A stretch of DNA of 64,000 bases. It comes from Hymenobacter sp. J193 (GTDB lineage Bacteria; Bacteroidota; Bacteroidia; Cytophagales; Hymenobacteraceae). The stretch covers positions 2,818,001-2,882,000 of the forward strand of contig NZ_JAJONE010000001.1 of assembly GCF_024700075.1 (NCBI RefSeq), read 5' to 3'. Made by a program: the position numbers and the translations under genes. The notes below the pieces were generated by a model, which made no database searches, was not told the DNA's origin, and saw only the letters and a program-made list of their open reading frames with translations. This document shows positions 1-7,710 of the stretch, in pieces. Positions within the stretch are counted from its first letter, which is position 1; each line of letters opens with the position of its first letter.

Positions 1-2
1 CC

Positions 3-1639
3 TACAAGCCGATGGGCCGGGCTGTGAAAGCGGCTTTGGGGGAAGACGCGGTTTATGTGCTGGGTACGCTGGCCGGCAGCGGCACCCACGGCTTTGCGGG
101 CATGGGCGGCTATCAGACGGTGCCAGTGCCGGCCGATGGCACGCTGGAAGCCGAGCTGCTGGCGCAAGGTCAGGAGTATGCTTTTGTGAGTCTAAAGCAC
201 GATGCCCTCCGCAAAAACCTGACTACGTACGCTTTCGAATACAAGCCCCAAACCGGCCCGTGGAGCGAAGTTGTGGATGGGTTTCTATACCTGAAATCGG
301 TGAATCCGCCGTATGGGGCTGTTGCTCCGGTAGCGGCTTCTCCAACCGAAGCCCTGGAACAACCTGCCCAAGCCCCCGCTGCTCCCGGCCGGCTGAACCC
401 CGCGTTCAGGCCTACGGGAAGGGTTGGCGCCGCCCTGACGCTTAGTGGCACCGTGCTCGACCGCAAAACCGGCCTGTCGGTGCCATTTGCCACTGTAGCC
501 GTACCCGCCCGGAGTGCTGGCGCCACGGCCAATGCGCAGGGGCAGTTCCGGCTGGAAGTACGCCGGGGGAGATGGTGCAGGTGAGCAGCATTGGCTACGA
601 GCCCATAGCCCTGGCCGCGCAGCCCTCAGCGGGAAAACTCACGCTACGCCTGGCGCCGGCGGCCTTTGCCCTGGCCAACGTGCGCGTAAGTGCCCAGTCG
701 CAGGACCCGAAGCGCATCATGAAAAAGGTAATCCAGGCCGCTGAAACCAACTATGAGCAGGAAGACTATCTGGCGCAGGTGTACTCGCACCGCCGGATCA
801 GCAACTTCGACACCGTGCAAACCGAATTGGAGTATGTAAGCCAGATGCTTGAGCCCGCCGGGTATAGGCACCGGGACGGCGGATTTCTGATGGCCGGTCC
901 CTTAACCAAGCGCCGAGTACAGGAAAAGCATGTTGCCATTCAGCCGGCGGATTCTACCAAGCCAGCCGGTCTGCCCATCGGCAGTGGGGCCGAAACCGCC
1001 GACCCCGTCCGTACGTCTCCACTGTTTAAGTCGGCTACGTTAGGTAAATATGTTTTGCGCCTGGATACTATTCAGCAGTACGCCGGCGTCACAGTGTACG
1101 TCATCAACTTTGCCGTGAAGCGCGCCACGCACCGCAGTACGGGTAATTACTTGGAGAAAAGCTACTCTGGTAAGGTGTATGTGCGCCAGGATGACTACGC
1201 GGTAGTGCGCTATGAGGCGCTGTGGCAGTTCGATACCGTGCGCTACAATTCTGTTTCCCGCAAATACTACGGACGGAACAATCAGATTTCCCGGCTGTAC
1301 ACAGAGGTATTCACCGATAACCGGTCGGCGAATATTGTGCTGTACGAAAAAGGCAGCAATGGGCGCTACCATACGGCGGTCAGCTTATTTCAGAGCCTGG
1401 CTATTGGTCGCAAGCTGGGTGGAAAGCCTTTCTACTACCAGGGCAGCGGCGAAGAGCATTTTACCAGCCTGCCTGTAGGCACCCAACTCCTGCCTGTGAA
1501 TCCTAAGATTGACCCCCGGATTGCCGAGTTCGTGCATGTGCAGCTACAGCATACGCCTTACCGCCCTGAGTTCTGGGGGAGCTACCAGCGCCCGGTGCCC
1601 ACCGAGTCGGCACCGGAGTTGGAAGCTACCAAAAAGTGA
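3..1639 (+). pseudogene. Erythromycin-esterase-like C-terminus fused to carboxypeptidase-regulatory-like domain; frameshifted, 5' end outside window
   Basis: The reading frame is already open at base 3. The first ~100 residues resemble the C-terminal end of the erythromycin esterase (EreA/B-like) family: a KPMG motif, a PVPADGTLE stretch and a VVDGFLYLKSVNPP end. A linker and a CarboxypepD_reg-like beta domain follow (LSGTVLDRKTG...SVPFATV), with a hallmark VSSIGYEP further on. The frame breaks at the G5 run at 565-569: frame 1 stops at 584, and the protein continues one base out of register to 1639. One extra G would restore ...RRG-EMVQVSSIGYEP. The remaining ~330 residues are an unrecognised region typical of Bacteroidota envelope proteins. 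Either a single-base sequence error or a decayed gene; error is favoured because two essential genes here show the same defect. The esterase assignment is moderate. Confidence 0.6.
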
Positions 1640-1731
1640 GCTGTCATTTCGAGTGATAAAGAGTAATCCGGGAGGGTTTTCACTTAAGATTCCCCAGATT
1701 CCTCACCCTGTTCGAAATGACAAATGCTTAA

Positions 1732-1749
1732 GAAGCTGTTTAAGTTAGC
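1732..1749. repeat. IS left terminal inverted repeat (18 bp)
   Basis: Reads GAAGCTGTTTAAGTTAGC and is the exact reverse complement of 2530-2547. It contains the stop codon of orfB (1740-1742 on the minus strand). The preceding TAA (1729-1731) is one half of the probable target-site duplication. Confidence 0.93.
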
Positions 1750-2201
1750 TTGGTGAGTCGTCGGATGTTGGCTAGGTAGAGCCAGGCGTTGGCATGCTGC
1801 GTTTTCCGTTCGTAGTCTTTGGCCAAGCGGCGGTTGTTGCCGGCCCAGGCAATGCTGCGCTCCACCACCCAGCGCTTGGTGTGGATAAAAAAACGGCCTT
1901 TGTCGGCCACTACGCCCTTGGGTACCTGCGCCAGTACACCCCGGCCCGCCAGGTGCTGGCGAAAGCAGCGGCCAAAGCCGCCGTCCACGAACACGATCTG
2001 CAGCCGGTCAAGTAGTTCGTTGTCCAGCGCCAGTGCGTCCCAGAAGCGGGCCGTGCTGGCGCCGTCGTGGCAGTGGGCGGCGACCACGCAGCAGGCGAGC
2101 AGGTTGCCCAGCGTATCCACCAGGAAAAAGCGCTTGCGGCCCTTGATGCATTTGCCCGCGTCGTAGCCCACGCAACGCGTACTGGTGGCCGTGTTTTTCA
2201 C
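1740..2201 (-). CDS. IS5-family transposase, catalytic part (orfB)
   Basis: This is the C-terminal catalytic half of the IS transposase. The DDE residues are visible: the first Asp in an ILDSQSV motif lying just upstream of the listed ATG (reached only by frameshift), the second in IVFVDGGFG, and the Glu in VVERSIAWAGNNRRLAKDYE. The ATG at 2201 is probably not used alone, because the family-conserved sequence continues upstream in this frame (NAQPTEAILDSQSVK). The functional product is most likely an orfA-orfB fusion made by -1 frameshifting at 2239-2246. It is in the minus orientation and ends inside the left inverted repeat. Confidence 0.88.
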   Translation of the reverse strand: MKNTATSTRCVGYDAGKCIKGRKRFFLVDTLGNLLACCVVAAHCHDGASTARFWDALALDNELLDRLQIVFVDGGFGRCFRQHLAGRGVLAQVPKGVVADKGRFFIHTKRWVVERSIAWAGNNRRLAKDYERKTQHANAWLYLANIRRLTKLT

Positions 2202-2521
2202 GCTTTGGCTGTCGAGGATGGCCTCGGTGGGCTGGGCATTTTTTTTGCCCGCTCCCGGGCCTCAATCGTCAAACAAGCACTGACCCGTTGCCAGCTGCCA
2301 TCCGCTGTCCACTTGGTGAAATAGTAGTACACCGTCGGCCAGGGTGGAAAGTCCGCCGGCACGTCGCGCCACACGCAGCCGTTCTTGAGCACGTAGAAAA
2401 TGCCGTTTACTACCGCTCGCAACGGCCACTTGCTCGTGCGCTGCACCACCAGCAACGGCGCCAGCTTTGCCCACTGACGCTCCGTTAGATCCGAACTGTA
2501 ACGCTTTTGCTGCATCCCCAA
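2198..2521 (-). CDS. IS5-family transposase, N-terminal part (orfA)
   Basis: A 107-residue ORF with the IS5-type N-terminal domain (DUF4096-like): LTERQWAKLAPLL, then VVNGIFYVLKNGCVWRDVP and the aromatic WPTVYYYFTKW segment. This half is expected to bind the terminal repeats. It overlaps orfB by four bases, but the biologically relevant link is the A8 run at 2239-2246. The last ~18 residues after the slip site (MPSPPRPSST...) look like out-of-frame tail rather than conserved protein. Confidence 0.88.
   Translation of the reverse strand: MGMQQKRYSSDLTERQWAKLAPLLVVQRTSKWPLRAVVNGIFYVLKNGCVWRDVPADFPPWPTVYYYFTKWTADGSWQRVSACLTIEARERAKKMPSPPRPSSTAKA
2239..2246 (-). promoter_or_regulatory. A8 slippery site for -1 programmed ribosomal frameshift
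   Basis: On the minus strand orfA reads GCA AAA AAA ATG CCC. Re-reading one A gives GCA AAA AAA AAT GCC, which continues as NAQPTEAILDSQSVK, the conserved start of the DDE domain. This is the layout known for IS427-group IS5 elements. A slip here yields a continuous transposase. Confidence 0.82.
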
Positions 2522-2529
2522 AGCTACTC

Positions 2530-2547
2530 GCTAACTTAAACAGCTTC
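2530..2547. repeat. IS right terminal inverted repeat (18 bp)
   Basis: Exact reverse complement of 1732-1749, lying just upstream of orfA. It is followed by TAA (2548-2550). Base 2547 is also the last base of the flippase-like gene's stop codon. Confidence 0.93.
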
Positions 2548-3626
2548 TAAGAAACCTGGGTTGCGGCTTCGGGGCGCCGCCCGAACACGCGCGTAATCCA
2601 GCGCGGCAGGAAGATGGCGCCCAGCACCAGGTACAGGTAGTACGTGACGATGCGGTACAGCAGCACGATGAAGTTCGTCATGGTAGGCGTGCCGATGAAC
2701 TTGCCGAAGAACGTGGGAAATGCGCCCTCTGCAATGCCCGCACCACCCGGCGTAATGGCTACCAGCAGAATCACTTTGTAGGTGATGTTACGGGCAAACA
2801 TCATCGTAAACTCACTGGGCGTGGTGGGCACGAAGGCCGCAATCAGGCAGCCAATGACGAGGTAGCGCGCCGTCCACACAAATACGGTGCTGAGCACGGC
2901 GCGCAGCCAGTAGCCTGCGCCATTGCCCCGGATCTGAGTGGAGGCCCATACCATCTCGTTGGCATGCTGGTAGGCTTTGGAGCGCCAGCGCCGCAGCACC
3001 CGCCACGAAAACAGCCGCACCAGTACCCGCTTCACCGACAGCGGGTTGATGAACAGCGCATACAGCATCAGGGCGGAGTAGGCCGATACCATCACGTAGC
3101 TTAGCCCAAACGCCACTTTCAGCGTGGTCATAAAGCCGCTGTTCAGGTTCTCGTCCGGGTAGAGGCCCTCGTGCGCCAGCCACACTACCAGCGGCACCAT
3201 CACCACGTAGTAGAGGTTGTCGAGCAGGGCCGTCACCATCACGTAGGCCAGGGACTTACCCAGCGTGATGCCCTCCTTGTTGAGCAGAAACGGCGCTACC
3301 GACGTGCCACCCACCGCCGAGGGCAGAATGCACGACGAAAACTCCCAGATCATAATCACATCCAGCGAGGCCCGCCAGCTGAGCACCCGCTCCGAAATAT
3401 GGCGGATGCGGTACACGTAGCCGGCGTCGCGGGCTACCAGCACCAGCAGGGAAACCAGCAGCCAGAGCGGGCTGGCATTGGCAAGCGGGGCCAGGTCGCC
3501 CGGCTTGTAGCTGCGCCAGAACATAAAGCCCACCACGCTCAGCCCCAGCAGTACCGGCAGCACAATGCGCGAAGGCCGGAGCTTGTCGAGCAGTTGCTGT
3601 TCCTGGGTGGGCTGCGTCACGGGCAT
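2547..3626 (-). CDS. Flippase-like / lysylphosphatidylglycerol synthase TM-domain family membrane protein
   Basis: A 359-residue polytopic membrane protein of the YbhN/UPF0104-AglD2 type (LPG_synthase_TM). Visible signs are several long hydrophobic helices and the family motif region SCILPSAVGGTSVAPFLL, where a conserved Gly-Gly segment follows the second or third helix, plus a late GGAGIAEGAFPTFF motif, also typical. Family members are thought to move lipid-linked or lipid substrates; the substrate cannot be told. I start at the ATG at 3624-3626 (MPVTQPTQEQQ) rather than the longer frame to 3782, because the extension is low-complexity and runs into the dxs promoter. The stop codon TAG (2547-2549) overlaps the IS end; without the IS the stop would be TAA. 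Confidence 0.85.
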   Translation of the reverse strand: MPVTQPTQEQQLLDKLRPSRIVLPVLLGLSVVGFMFWRSYKPGDLAPLANASPLWLLVSLLVLVARDAGYVYRIRHISERVLSWRASLDVIMIWEFSSCILPSAVGGTSVAPFLLNKEGITLGKSLAYVMVTALLDNLYYVVMVPLVVWLAHEGLYPDENLNSGFMTTLKVAFGLSYVMVSAYSALMLYALFINPLSVKRVLVRLFSWRVLRRWRSKAYQHANEMVWASTQIRGNGAGYWLRAVLSTVFVWTARYLVIGCLIAAFVPTTPSEFTMMFARNITYKVILLVAITPGGAGIAEGAFPTFFGKFIGTPTMTNFIVLLYRIVTYYLYLVLGAIFLPRWITRVFGRRPEAATQVS

Positions 3627-3648
3627 AAGCGAAGCGAAGGGTGATACA

Positions 3649-3656
3649 CAAAGGTA
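3649..3656 (-). promoter_or_regulatory. Bacteroidota -7 promoter element of the flippase-like gene
   Basis: Minus-strand TACCTTTG matches the TAnnTTTG consensus and lies 23 bases upstream of the chosen ATG. No clear -33 element was found, so this is a partial match. Confidence 0.55.
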
Positions 3657-3738
3657 GCCATTAAAAAGGCTGTGGGCAGATAGGCTTACGGGCTGGCTGT
3701 AATGTCGTTTAGCCTCAACCGGTAGCTCGGAAAACTCG

Positions 3739-3746
3739 TACCTTTG
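3739..3746 (+). promoter_or_regulatory. Bacteroidota -7 promoter element upstream of dxs
   Basis: TACCTTTG fits TAnnTTTG and lies 94 bases before the dxs ATG, back to back with the minus-strand element at 3649-3656. It supports translation starting at 3840 rather than 3744, which would lie inside the promoter. Confidence 0.55.
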
Positions 3747-3839
3747 CCAGCTACCGGAGCGTGCGGCGCAAGGCCGTGCCAACCTTTTGGGCTAACTCCC
3801 TGTTGCTTCGTTAGTTTCGCTTTATTTATTTTCCTGCAG

Positions 3840-5783
3840 ATGATTGTTGAACCTGGTGCCCTGCTGGCGGCTATCAACTCGCCCGACGACCTGAAAAAGC
3901 TGAGCCCCGACCAATTGGTGCAGGTAAGCCAGGAGCTGCGGCAGTTCATCATCGATTCGGTTTCCATTTACGGCGGCCACTTCGGCGCCTCCCTGGGCGT
4001 TGTGGAGCTGACGGTAGCCTTGCACTACGTCTTCAATACGCCCTACGACCAACTGGTGTGGGATGTGGGCCACCAGGCCTACGGGCACAAAATCCTGACC
4101 GGCCGCCGCGACAAATTCCCCACCAACCGCCGCTACCACGGCATGTCGGGTTTCCCGAAGCGCAGCGAAAGTCCGTACGATGCCTTTGGCGTGGGCCACA
4201 GCTCCACCAGCATCGGCGCGGCGCTGGGTATGGCGGTGGCTTCCGATTATAAAAAAGAGTTCAACCGCCAGCACATTGCCGTAATCGGTGACGGCGCCAT
4301 GACGGCCGGTATGGCCTTCGAGGCCCTCAACCATGCCGGAGTGGAGAAATCCAACCTGCTGGTTATTCTCAACGACAACTGCATGAGCATCGACCCCAAC
4401 GTGGGCGCGCTCAAAGAATACCTCACCGACATCACCACCTCCCGCACCTACAACAAGGTGCGCGACGAGCTCTGGAACGTGCTGGGCAAGCTCAGCAAGT
4501 TCGGCCCCAACCCCCAGCAGATTGCCAAGCGCGTGGAGCAGGCCATGAAGGCTACGCTGCTCAAGCAGGGCAACCTGTTTGAGGCGCTAAACTTCCGCTA
4601 CTTCGGCCCCGTGGATGGCCACGACGTGCAGCACTTGGCCACCATCCTGGCCGACCTCAAGCACATTCCCGGCCCTAAGCTGCTGCACTGCGTCACAGTG
4701 AAGGGCAAAGGCTACGCTCTGGCCGAAAAGGACCAGACCCTGTGGCACGCACCGGGCTTGTTTGACAAAGTAACCGGCGAAATCCACAAGAAAACCCATA
4801 CCACACCCCAAGCCCCCAAGTACCAGGATGTATTCGGGCACACGCTGGTGGAGCTGGCTGAGCAGAACGACAAAATCATGGGCGTGACGCCGGCTATGCC
4901 CTCGGGCTCGTCGCTGAACATCATGATGAAGCAGATGCCTGACCGCGCCTTCGACGTGGGTATTGCCGAGCAGCACGCCGTCACGTTCTCGGCCGGCTTG
5001 GCTACGCAGGGCCTGGTGCCGTTCTGCAATATCTACTCCTCCTTCATGCAGCGCGCCTACGACCAGGTGGTGCATGATGTGGCCCTGCAGAACCTGCACG
5101 TAGTCTTCTGCCTCGACCGTGCCGGTTTCGCCGGTGCCGATGGGCCCACTCACCACGGCTGCTACGACCTGGCTTTCATGCGCTGCATCCCCAACATGGT
5201 GGTATCGGCGCCCATGAACGAGGAGGAGCTGCGCAACCTAATGTATACGGCGACCCTGCCCGAAAACGCGGGGCCGTTCAGTATCCGCTACCCGCGCGGC
5301 GAGGGGGTGATGCCCGAGTGGCGCAAGCCGCTCCGTAAAATCACGGTAGGCACGGGCCGCGTAGTGCGCGAGGGCGAAGGCGTGGCGGTGCTCAGCATCG
5401 GCCACATCGGCAACTACGCCGTGAAGGCTACCCGGCAGCTGCTGGCCGAAGGCCTCAACCCCGGCCACTACGACATGCGCTTCTGCAAGCCCCTGGACGA
5501 GGAAATGCTCCACCACATCTGCCGGCAGTACAAGGCCCTGGTGACGGTGGAAGATGGCTGCCTGCCCGGCGGCTTCGGCGCGGCGGTGCTGGAGTTTATG
5601 GCCGACCACGGCTACTCCCTGCCCCTGCAGCGCCTCGGCATCCCCGACCGGATAGTGGAGCACGGCACCCAGGATGAGCTCTACAAGGAATGCGGCTTCG
5701 ACGCCGACGGCATTGCTGCTGCCCTGCGAGCTATGGCCGGCAAAGTAGCCGCCTCTGCACCAAAAGAAACGGTGCTGCTTTAA
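3840..5783 (+). CDS. dxs: 1-deoxy-D-xylulose-5-phosphate synthase
   Basis: Catalyses the thiamine-diphosphate-dependent condensation of pyruvate and glyceraldehyde 3-phosphate, the first step of the MEP isoprenoid pathway. The 647-residue length is normal. The TPP-binding motif GDGAMT begins at residue 150 and closes with NDN at 178-180. The transketolase-type catalytic Glu is E377 in GIAEQHAVTFSAG. The C-terminal transketolase domain is present (RYPRGEG, VEDGCLPGGFG). The ATG at 3840 (MIVEPGALLAAI) is chosen because the upstream extension is unlike the family and overlaps a promoter. A hairpin terminator follows, so it is probably monocistronic. Confidence 0.97.
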   Translation: MIVEPGALLAAINSPDDLKKLSPDQLVQVSQELRQFIIDSVSIYGGHFGASLGVVELTVALHYVFNTPYDQLVWDVGHQAYGHKILTGRRDKFPTNRRYHGMSGFPKRSESPYDAFGVGHSSTSIGAALGMAVASDYKKEFNRQHIAVIGDGAMTAGMAFEALNHAGVEKSNLLVILNDNCMSIDPNVGALKEYLTDITTSRTYNKVRDELWNVLGKLSKFGPNPQQIAKRVEQAMKATLLKQGNLFEALNFRYFGPVDGHDVQHLATILADLKHIPGPKLLHCVTVKGKGYALAEKDQTLWHAPGLFDKVTGEIHKKTHTTPQAPKYQDVFGHTLVELAEQNDKIMGVTPAMPSGSSLNIMMKQMPDRAFDVGIAEQHAVTFSAGLATQGLVPFCNIYSSFMQRAYDQVVHDVALQNLHVVFCLDRAGFAGADGPTHHGCYDLAFMRCIPNMVVSAPMNEEELRNLMYTATLPENAGPFSIRYPRGEGVMPEWRKPLRKITVGTGRVVREGEGVAVLSIGHIGNYAVKATRQLLAEGLNPGHYDMRFCKPLDEEMLHHICRQYKALVTVEDGCLPGGFGAAVLEFMADHGYSLPLQRLGIPDRIVEHGTQDELYKECGFDADGIAAALRAMAGKVAASAPKETVLL

Positions 5784-5800
5784 GGTGATTATCAGAGTAG

Positions 5801-5835
5801 AAAAGCCCCGCCAGATTCGTCTGGCGGGGCTTTTT
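5801..5835. terminator. Bidirectional intrinsic terminator
   Basis: AAAAGCCCCGCCAG and CTGGCGGGGCTTTTT flank a six-base loop (ATTCGT). T/A runs on both sides allow it to end dxs and the convergent nuclease-like gene, which stops at 5840. Confidence 0.88.
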
Positions 5836-5839
5836 ACTT

Positions 5840-6403
5840 TCAGGAAAAAGTGATTGAGTCTGTAACCAGCAACTCAACTACTATGTCAGCATCTACAAGG
5901 ATGTTGAGTTGTACAAGACGTGCTTCAAGCTGAGCCGAACGGGGTGGAAATTCTTCCTGGAACCCAACGCAGGCAATGGCTAAGACTATGGATTTCGGCG
6001 CGATAATGCCAGCCTTAAAGTAATCATTAATAGTAGCCGCCAACTGGGGAATACAGTCCTTGACCCGCTCGGAGCGGCGTGTTTTAGTGCCGTGCTTAAA
6101 CTCCACAAACCGAATGTCCTGCTCGCGAACCAACGCGCAGTCACAGCGCGTAGCATCATCGGACAGGTAGCTGCAACAGTCAATAGCCACCAAGTGAATC
6201 GTGTGCGCCTGCGGGTTGCTGACTTTTAAATCATTTGCTGCAGGTTCGCCGATGCGACGGGCACAGGGTTGCCTTTTTATGGGCATACCTTCTACTGCCT
6301 CGGGCAAAGGTGGGTCGTAGACGTGAAACACGGTATCGGTGTGGCTGCTGATGCAGGACGCGGCTATCCGCGACGGGAATTTCTCCTGAATCAGGGCTAT
6401 CAT
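5840..6403 (-). CDS. Small PD-(D/E)XK-nuclease-like protein paired with ATPase (candidate defence effector)
   Basis: A 187-residue protein with no family I can name. In its middle it shows a plausible restriction-endonuclease-fold signature: D88 in RCDCALV, then E101-x-K103 in FVEFKHG after a beta-strand-like segment, and Q120 in the following helix (IPQLAATINDYF). This is the order D...ExK...Q seen in many PD-(D/E)XK nucleases. The region before residue 70 is not recognised. The ATG overlaps the TGA of the upstream ATPase (ATGA, 6400-6403), so the two are co-translated. Pairing of an ABC/SMC-like ATPase with a small nuclease is typical of phage-defence modules; that function is inference. 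It could instead be a Card1/VRR-like house nuclease or a dead fold. Confidence 0.6.
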   Translation of the reverse strand: MIALIQEKFPSRIAASCISSHTDTVFHVYDPPLPEAVEGMPIKRQPCARRIGEPAANDLKVSNPQAHTIHLVAIDCCSYLSDDATRCDCALVREQDIRFVEFKHGTKTRRSERVKDCIPQLAATINDYFKAGIIAPKSIVLAIACVGFQEEFPPRSAQLEARLVQLNILVDADIVVELLVTDSITFS

Positions 6404-7629
6404 CGAACGGCTACTCCTTTGGATAAGCGAATCAGGTTATCGAAGGCATCGGCGGCATCACCAGATAGCGCATCCAGCTCATTGTTGTCGATCAAACCTA
6501 GCTCTGCATTTACCAACGACTGCACGCCGCCATTCTCCACCTGGTAGCACGCAAACTCCTGAGGGTTTATCCAGCTGGCCCGCGGTACAATCTTCGCCAC
6601 ATCCTCTGCGCGGTCGGGATGCTTTTCGGCTACCTGATAGGCGTAGAGCAGGAGGTTGAGATGGGAGAGAATGTAGGGGCTGTGCGTGGTGATGGTTAAA
6701 TCATTTTCGCCGGTGGTGCATTTCTCCACCAGCCAGTTCAACAAGCCTTGTTGCGCGGTAGGGTAGAGGTTTAATTCGGGCTCTTCAATGATGAAGCTTT
6801 GTGCCTGCTCCGTGTTGCGGCTCAGATGCTCCAGCAACACCAGCAGCGGCGTAACTGATTGAATGCCGCTAGCTGCTTCGTATAAGTGGATAGCAGATTC
6901 TTCATTTGAGTAGCTTATATAATCTTTTTTATCATGTCTAAAATATTGTACGCCCAGAAAAGGGATTGAAATATCATTTATTTTATCTCGTGCTTGAAAA
7001 AAAATATTTGAAAATTTAAGAAGTGTCTTGGGTAATCCAATGTCGTCACGCATGAGACCGGGCCAAGACGACATAATGGATGCGACAAACGAGCGGTCAG
7101 ATGGCGCATACAATACGGAAATATTATAACCTTTTTCCATTATATCTTTTCGAGTAAAGCTATGATTATCTTCAGCTCGCTTTATTAAGTCCTCAACTTG
7201 GTCCAAAAGCGCCTTTCTTCTAATTTCGTCGTCTTCTATTTTAGCTTTATCTAATAAAGACTTTGTTGTTTTGATAATAGATGAAGCTTCATATATTTTG
7301 CTTTTATGCACACTATAAATTTTGTCGGATAGTGAGACGAGAACAGAGCCTTGCTCGAAGGACAAAATTTTGAGTTGATCCTGATCTTTATAAAATACTT
7401 CGGAGTCTATTTTTTTGTGACTATTTAATAGATAGTCATTAAAGCAAGCATCCCTAATAGAAGAATTCGTGACTTGGCTAGAGTATGAAGAATCCCGAAA
7501 CACCGCCGCCAGCTTCGCCAGCGTACTTTTCCCCCCACCTGTCGGGCCAATAAATACCGTCACTTTCTTGAAGTCCACGGTGGCGTCTTTGATGGGGCCG
7601 AAGTTTTTGACGCTTAGTTGCTCGTTCAT
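6400..7629 (-). CDS. AAA_15/AAA_21-type (OLD/SMC-like) ATPase, first gene of a two-gene cassette
   Basis: A 409-residue P-loop ATPase. Walker A is GPTGGGKST at 28-36. A long, partly coiled-coil-like insertion rich in K, E and D lies at about 100-165. The ABC-type signature-like ASGIQS is at 253-258, Walker B IIEEPE at 280-285, and the H-loop TTHSPYI at 314-320. These motifs in this order define the AAA_15/AAA_21 group that includes OLD, GajA, PtuA and AriA. No TOPRIM domain follows, so it is not a full OLD nuclease. The start is the ATG at 7627-7629 (MNEQLSVKNFGPIKD). Bases about 6880-7480 are much more AT-rich than the surroundings, which suggests recent transfer. It overlaps the downstream nuclease-like gene by four bases. 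Confidence 0.85.
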   Translation of the reverse strand: MNEQLSVKNFGPIKDATVDFKKVTVFIGPTGGGKSTLAKLAAVFRDSSYSSQVTNSSIRDACFNDYLLNSHKKIDSEVFYKDQDQLKILSFEQGSVLVSLSDKIYSVHKSKIYEASSIIKTTKSLLDKAKIEDDEIRRKALLDQVEDLIKRAEDNHSFTRKDIMEKGYNISVLYAPSDRSFVASIMSSWPGLMRDDIGLPKTLLKFSNIFFQARDKINDISIPFLGVQYFRHDKKDYISYSNEESAIHLYEAASGIQSVTPLLVLLEHLSRNTEQAQSFIIEEPELNLYPTAQQGLLNWLVEKCTTGENDLTITTHSPYILSHLNLLLYAYQVAEKHPDRAEDVAKIVPRASWINPQEFACYQVENGGVQSLVNAELGLIDNNELDALSGDAADAFDNLIRLSKGVAVR

Positions 7630-7665
7630 AGCTATGCGAAGTCTGACCGCCAAACGGGCGGGAAA

Positions 7666-7673
7666 CAAAGGTA
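7666..7673 (-). promoter_or_regulatory. -7 promoter element of the ATPase/nuclease cassette
   Basis: Minus-strand TACCTTTG matches TAnnTTTG and lies 37 bases before the ATPase ATG, inside the 81-base gap to the histidine kinase gene. It indicates that the cassette has its own promoter. No clear -33 element. Confidence 0.55.
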
Positions 7674-7710
7674 CTATTCTACGCTAACGGCTGCTGAAGC
7701 GTCGGCTCGC

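Larger units (their letters stand above)
1732..2547 (-). mobile_element. IS5-family insertion sequence (IS427-like, two-ORF), 816 bp, apparently complete
   Basis: An 18-bp perfect terminal inverted repeat (1732-1749 and 2530-2547) flanks two overlapping transposase ORFs on the minus strand. The trinucleotide TAA occurs directly outside both ends (1729-1731 and 2548-2550), as expected for a 3-bp target duplication. An A8 slippery run links orfA to orfB. Perfect ends, a preserved frameshift signal and an intact DDE core suggest a recent, possibly active copy. It inserted at the stop codon of the downstream-facing flippase-like gene. Family assignment rests on the DSQSV, FVDGG and VVERSIAW motifs and on the two-ORF layout; the exact ISfinder name is not known. 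Confidence 0.9.

Noticed and set aside
3744..3839. Longer dxs N-terminus starting at 3744
   Set aside because: The extension is unlike Dxs proteins and begins within the likely promoter; ATG 3840 fits the family.
5840..7629. Calling the cassette Gabija, PARIS or Septu
   Set aside because: The ATPase lacks a TOPRIM domain and the partner has no helicase, HNH or recognised TOPRIM motif. Only the general layout is shared.
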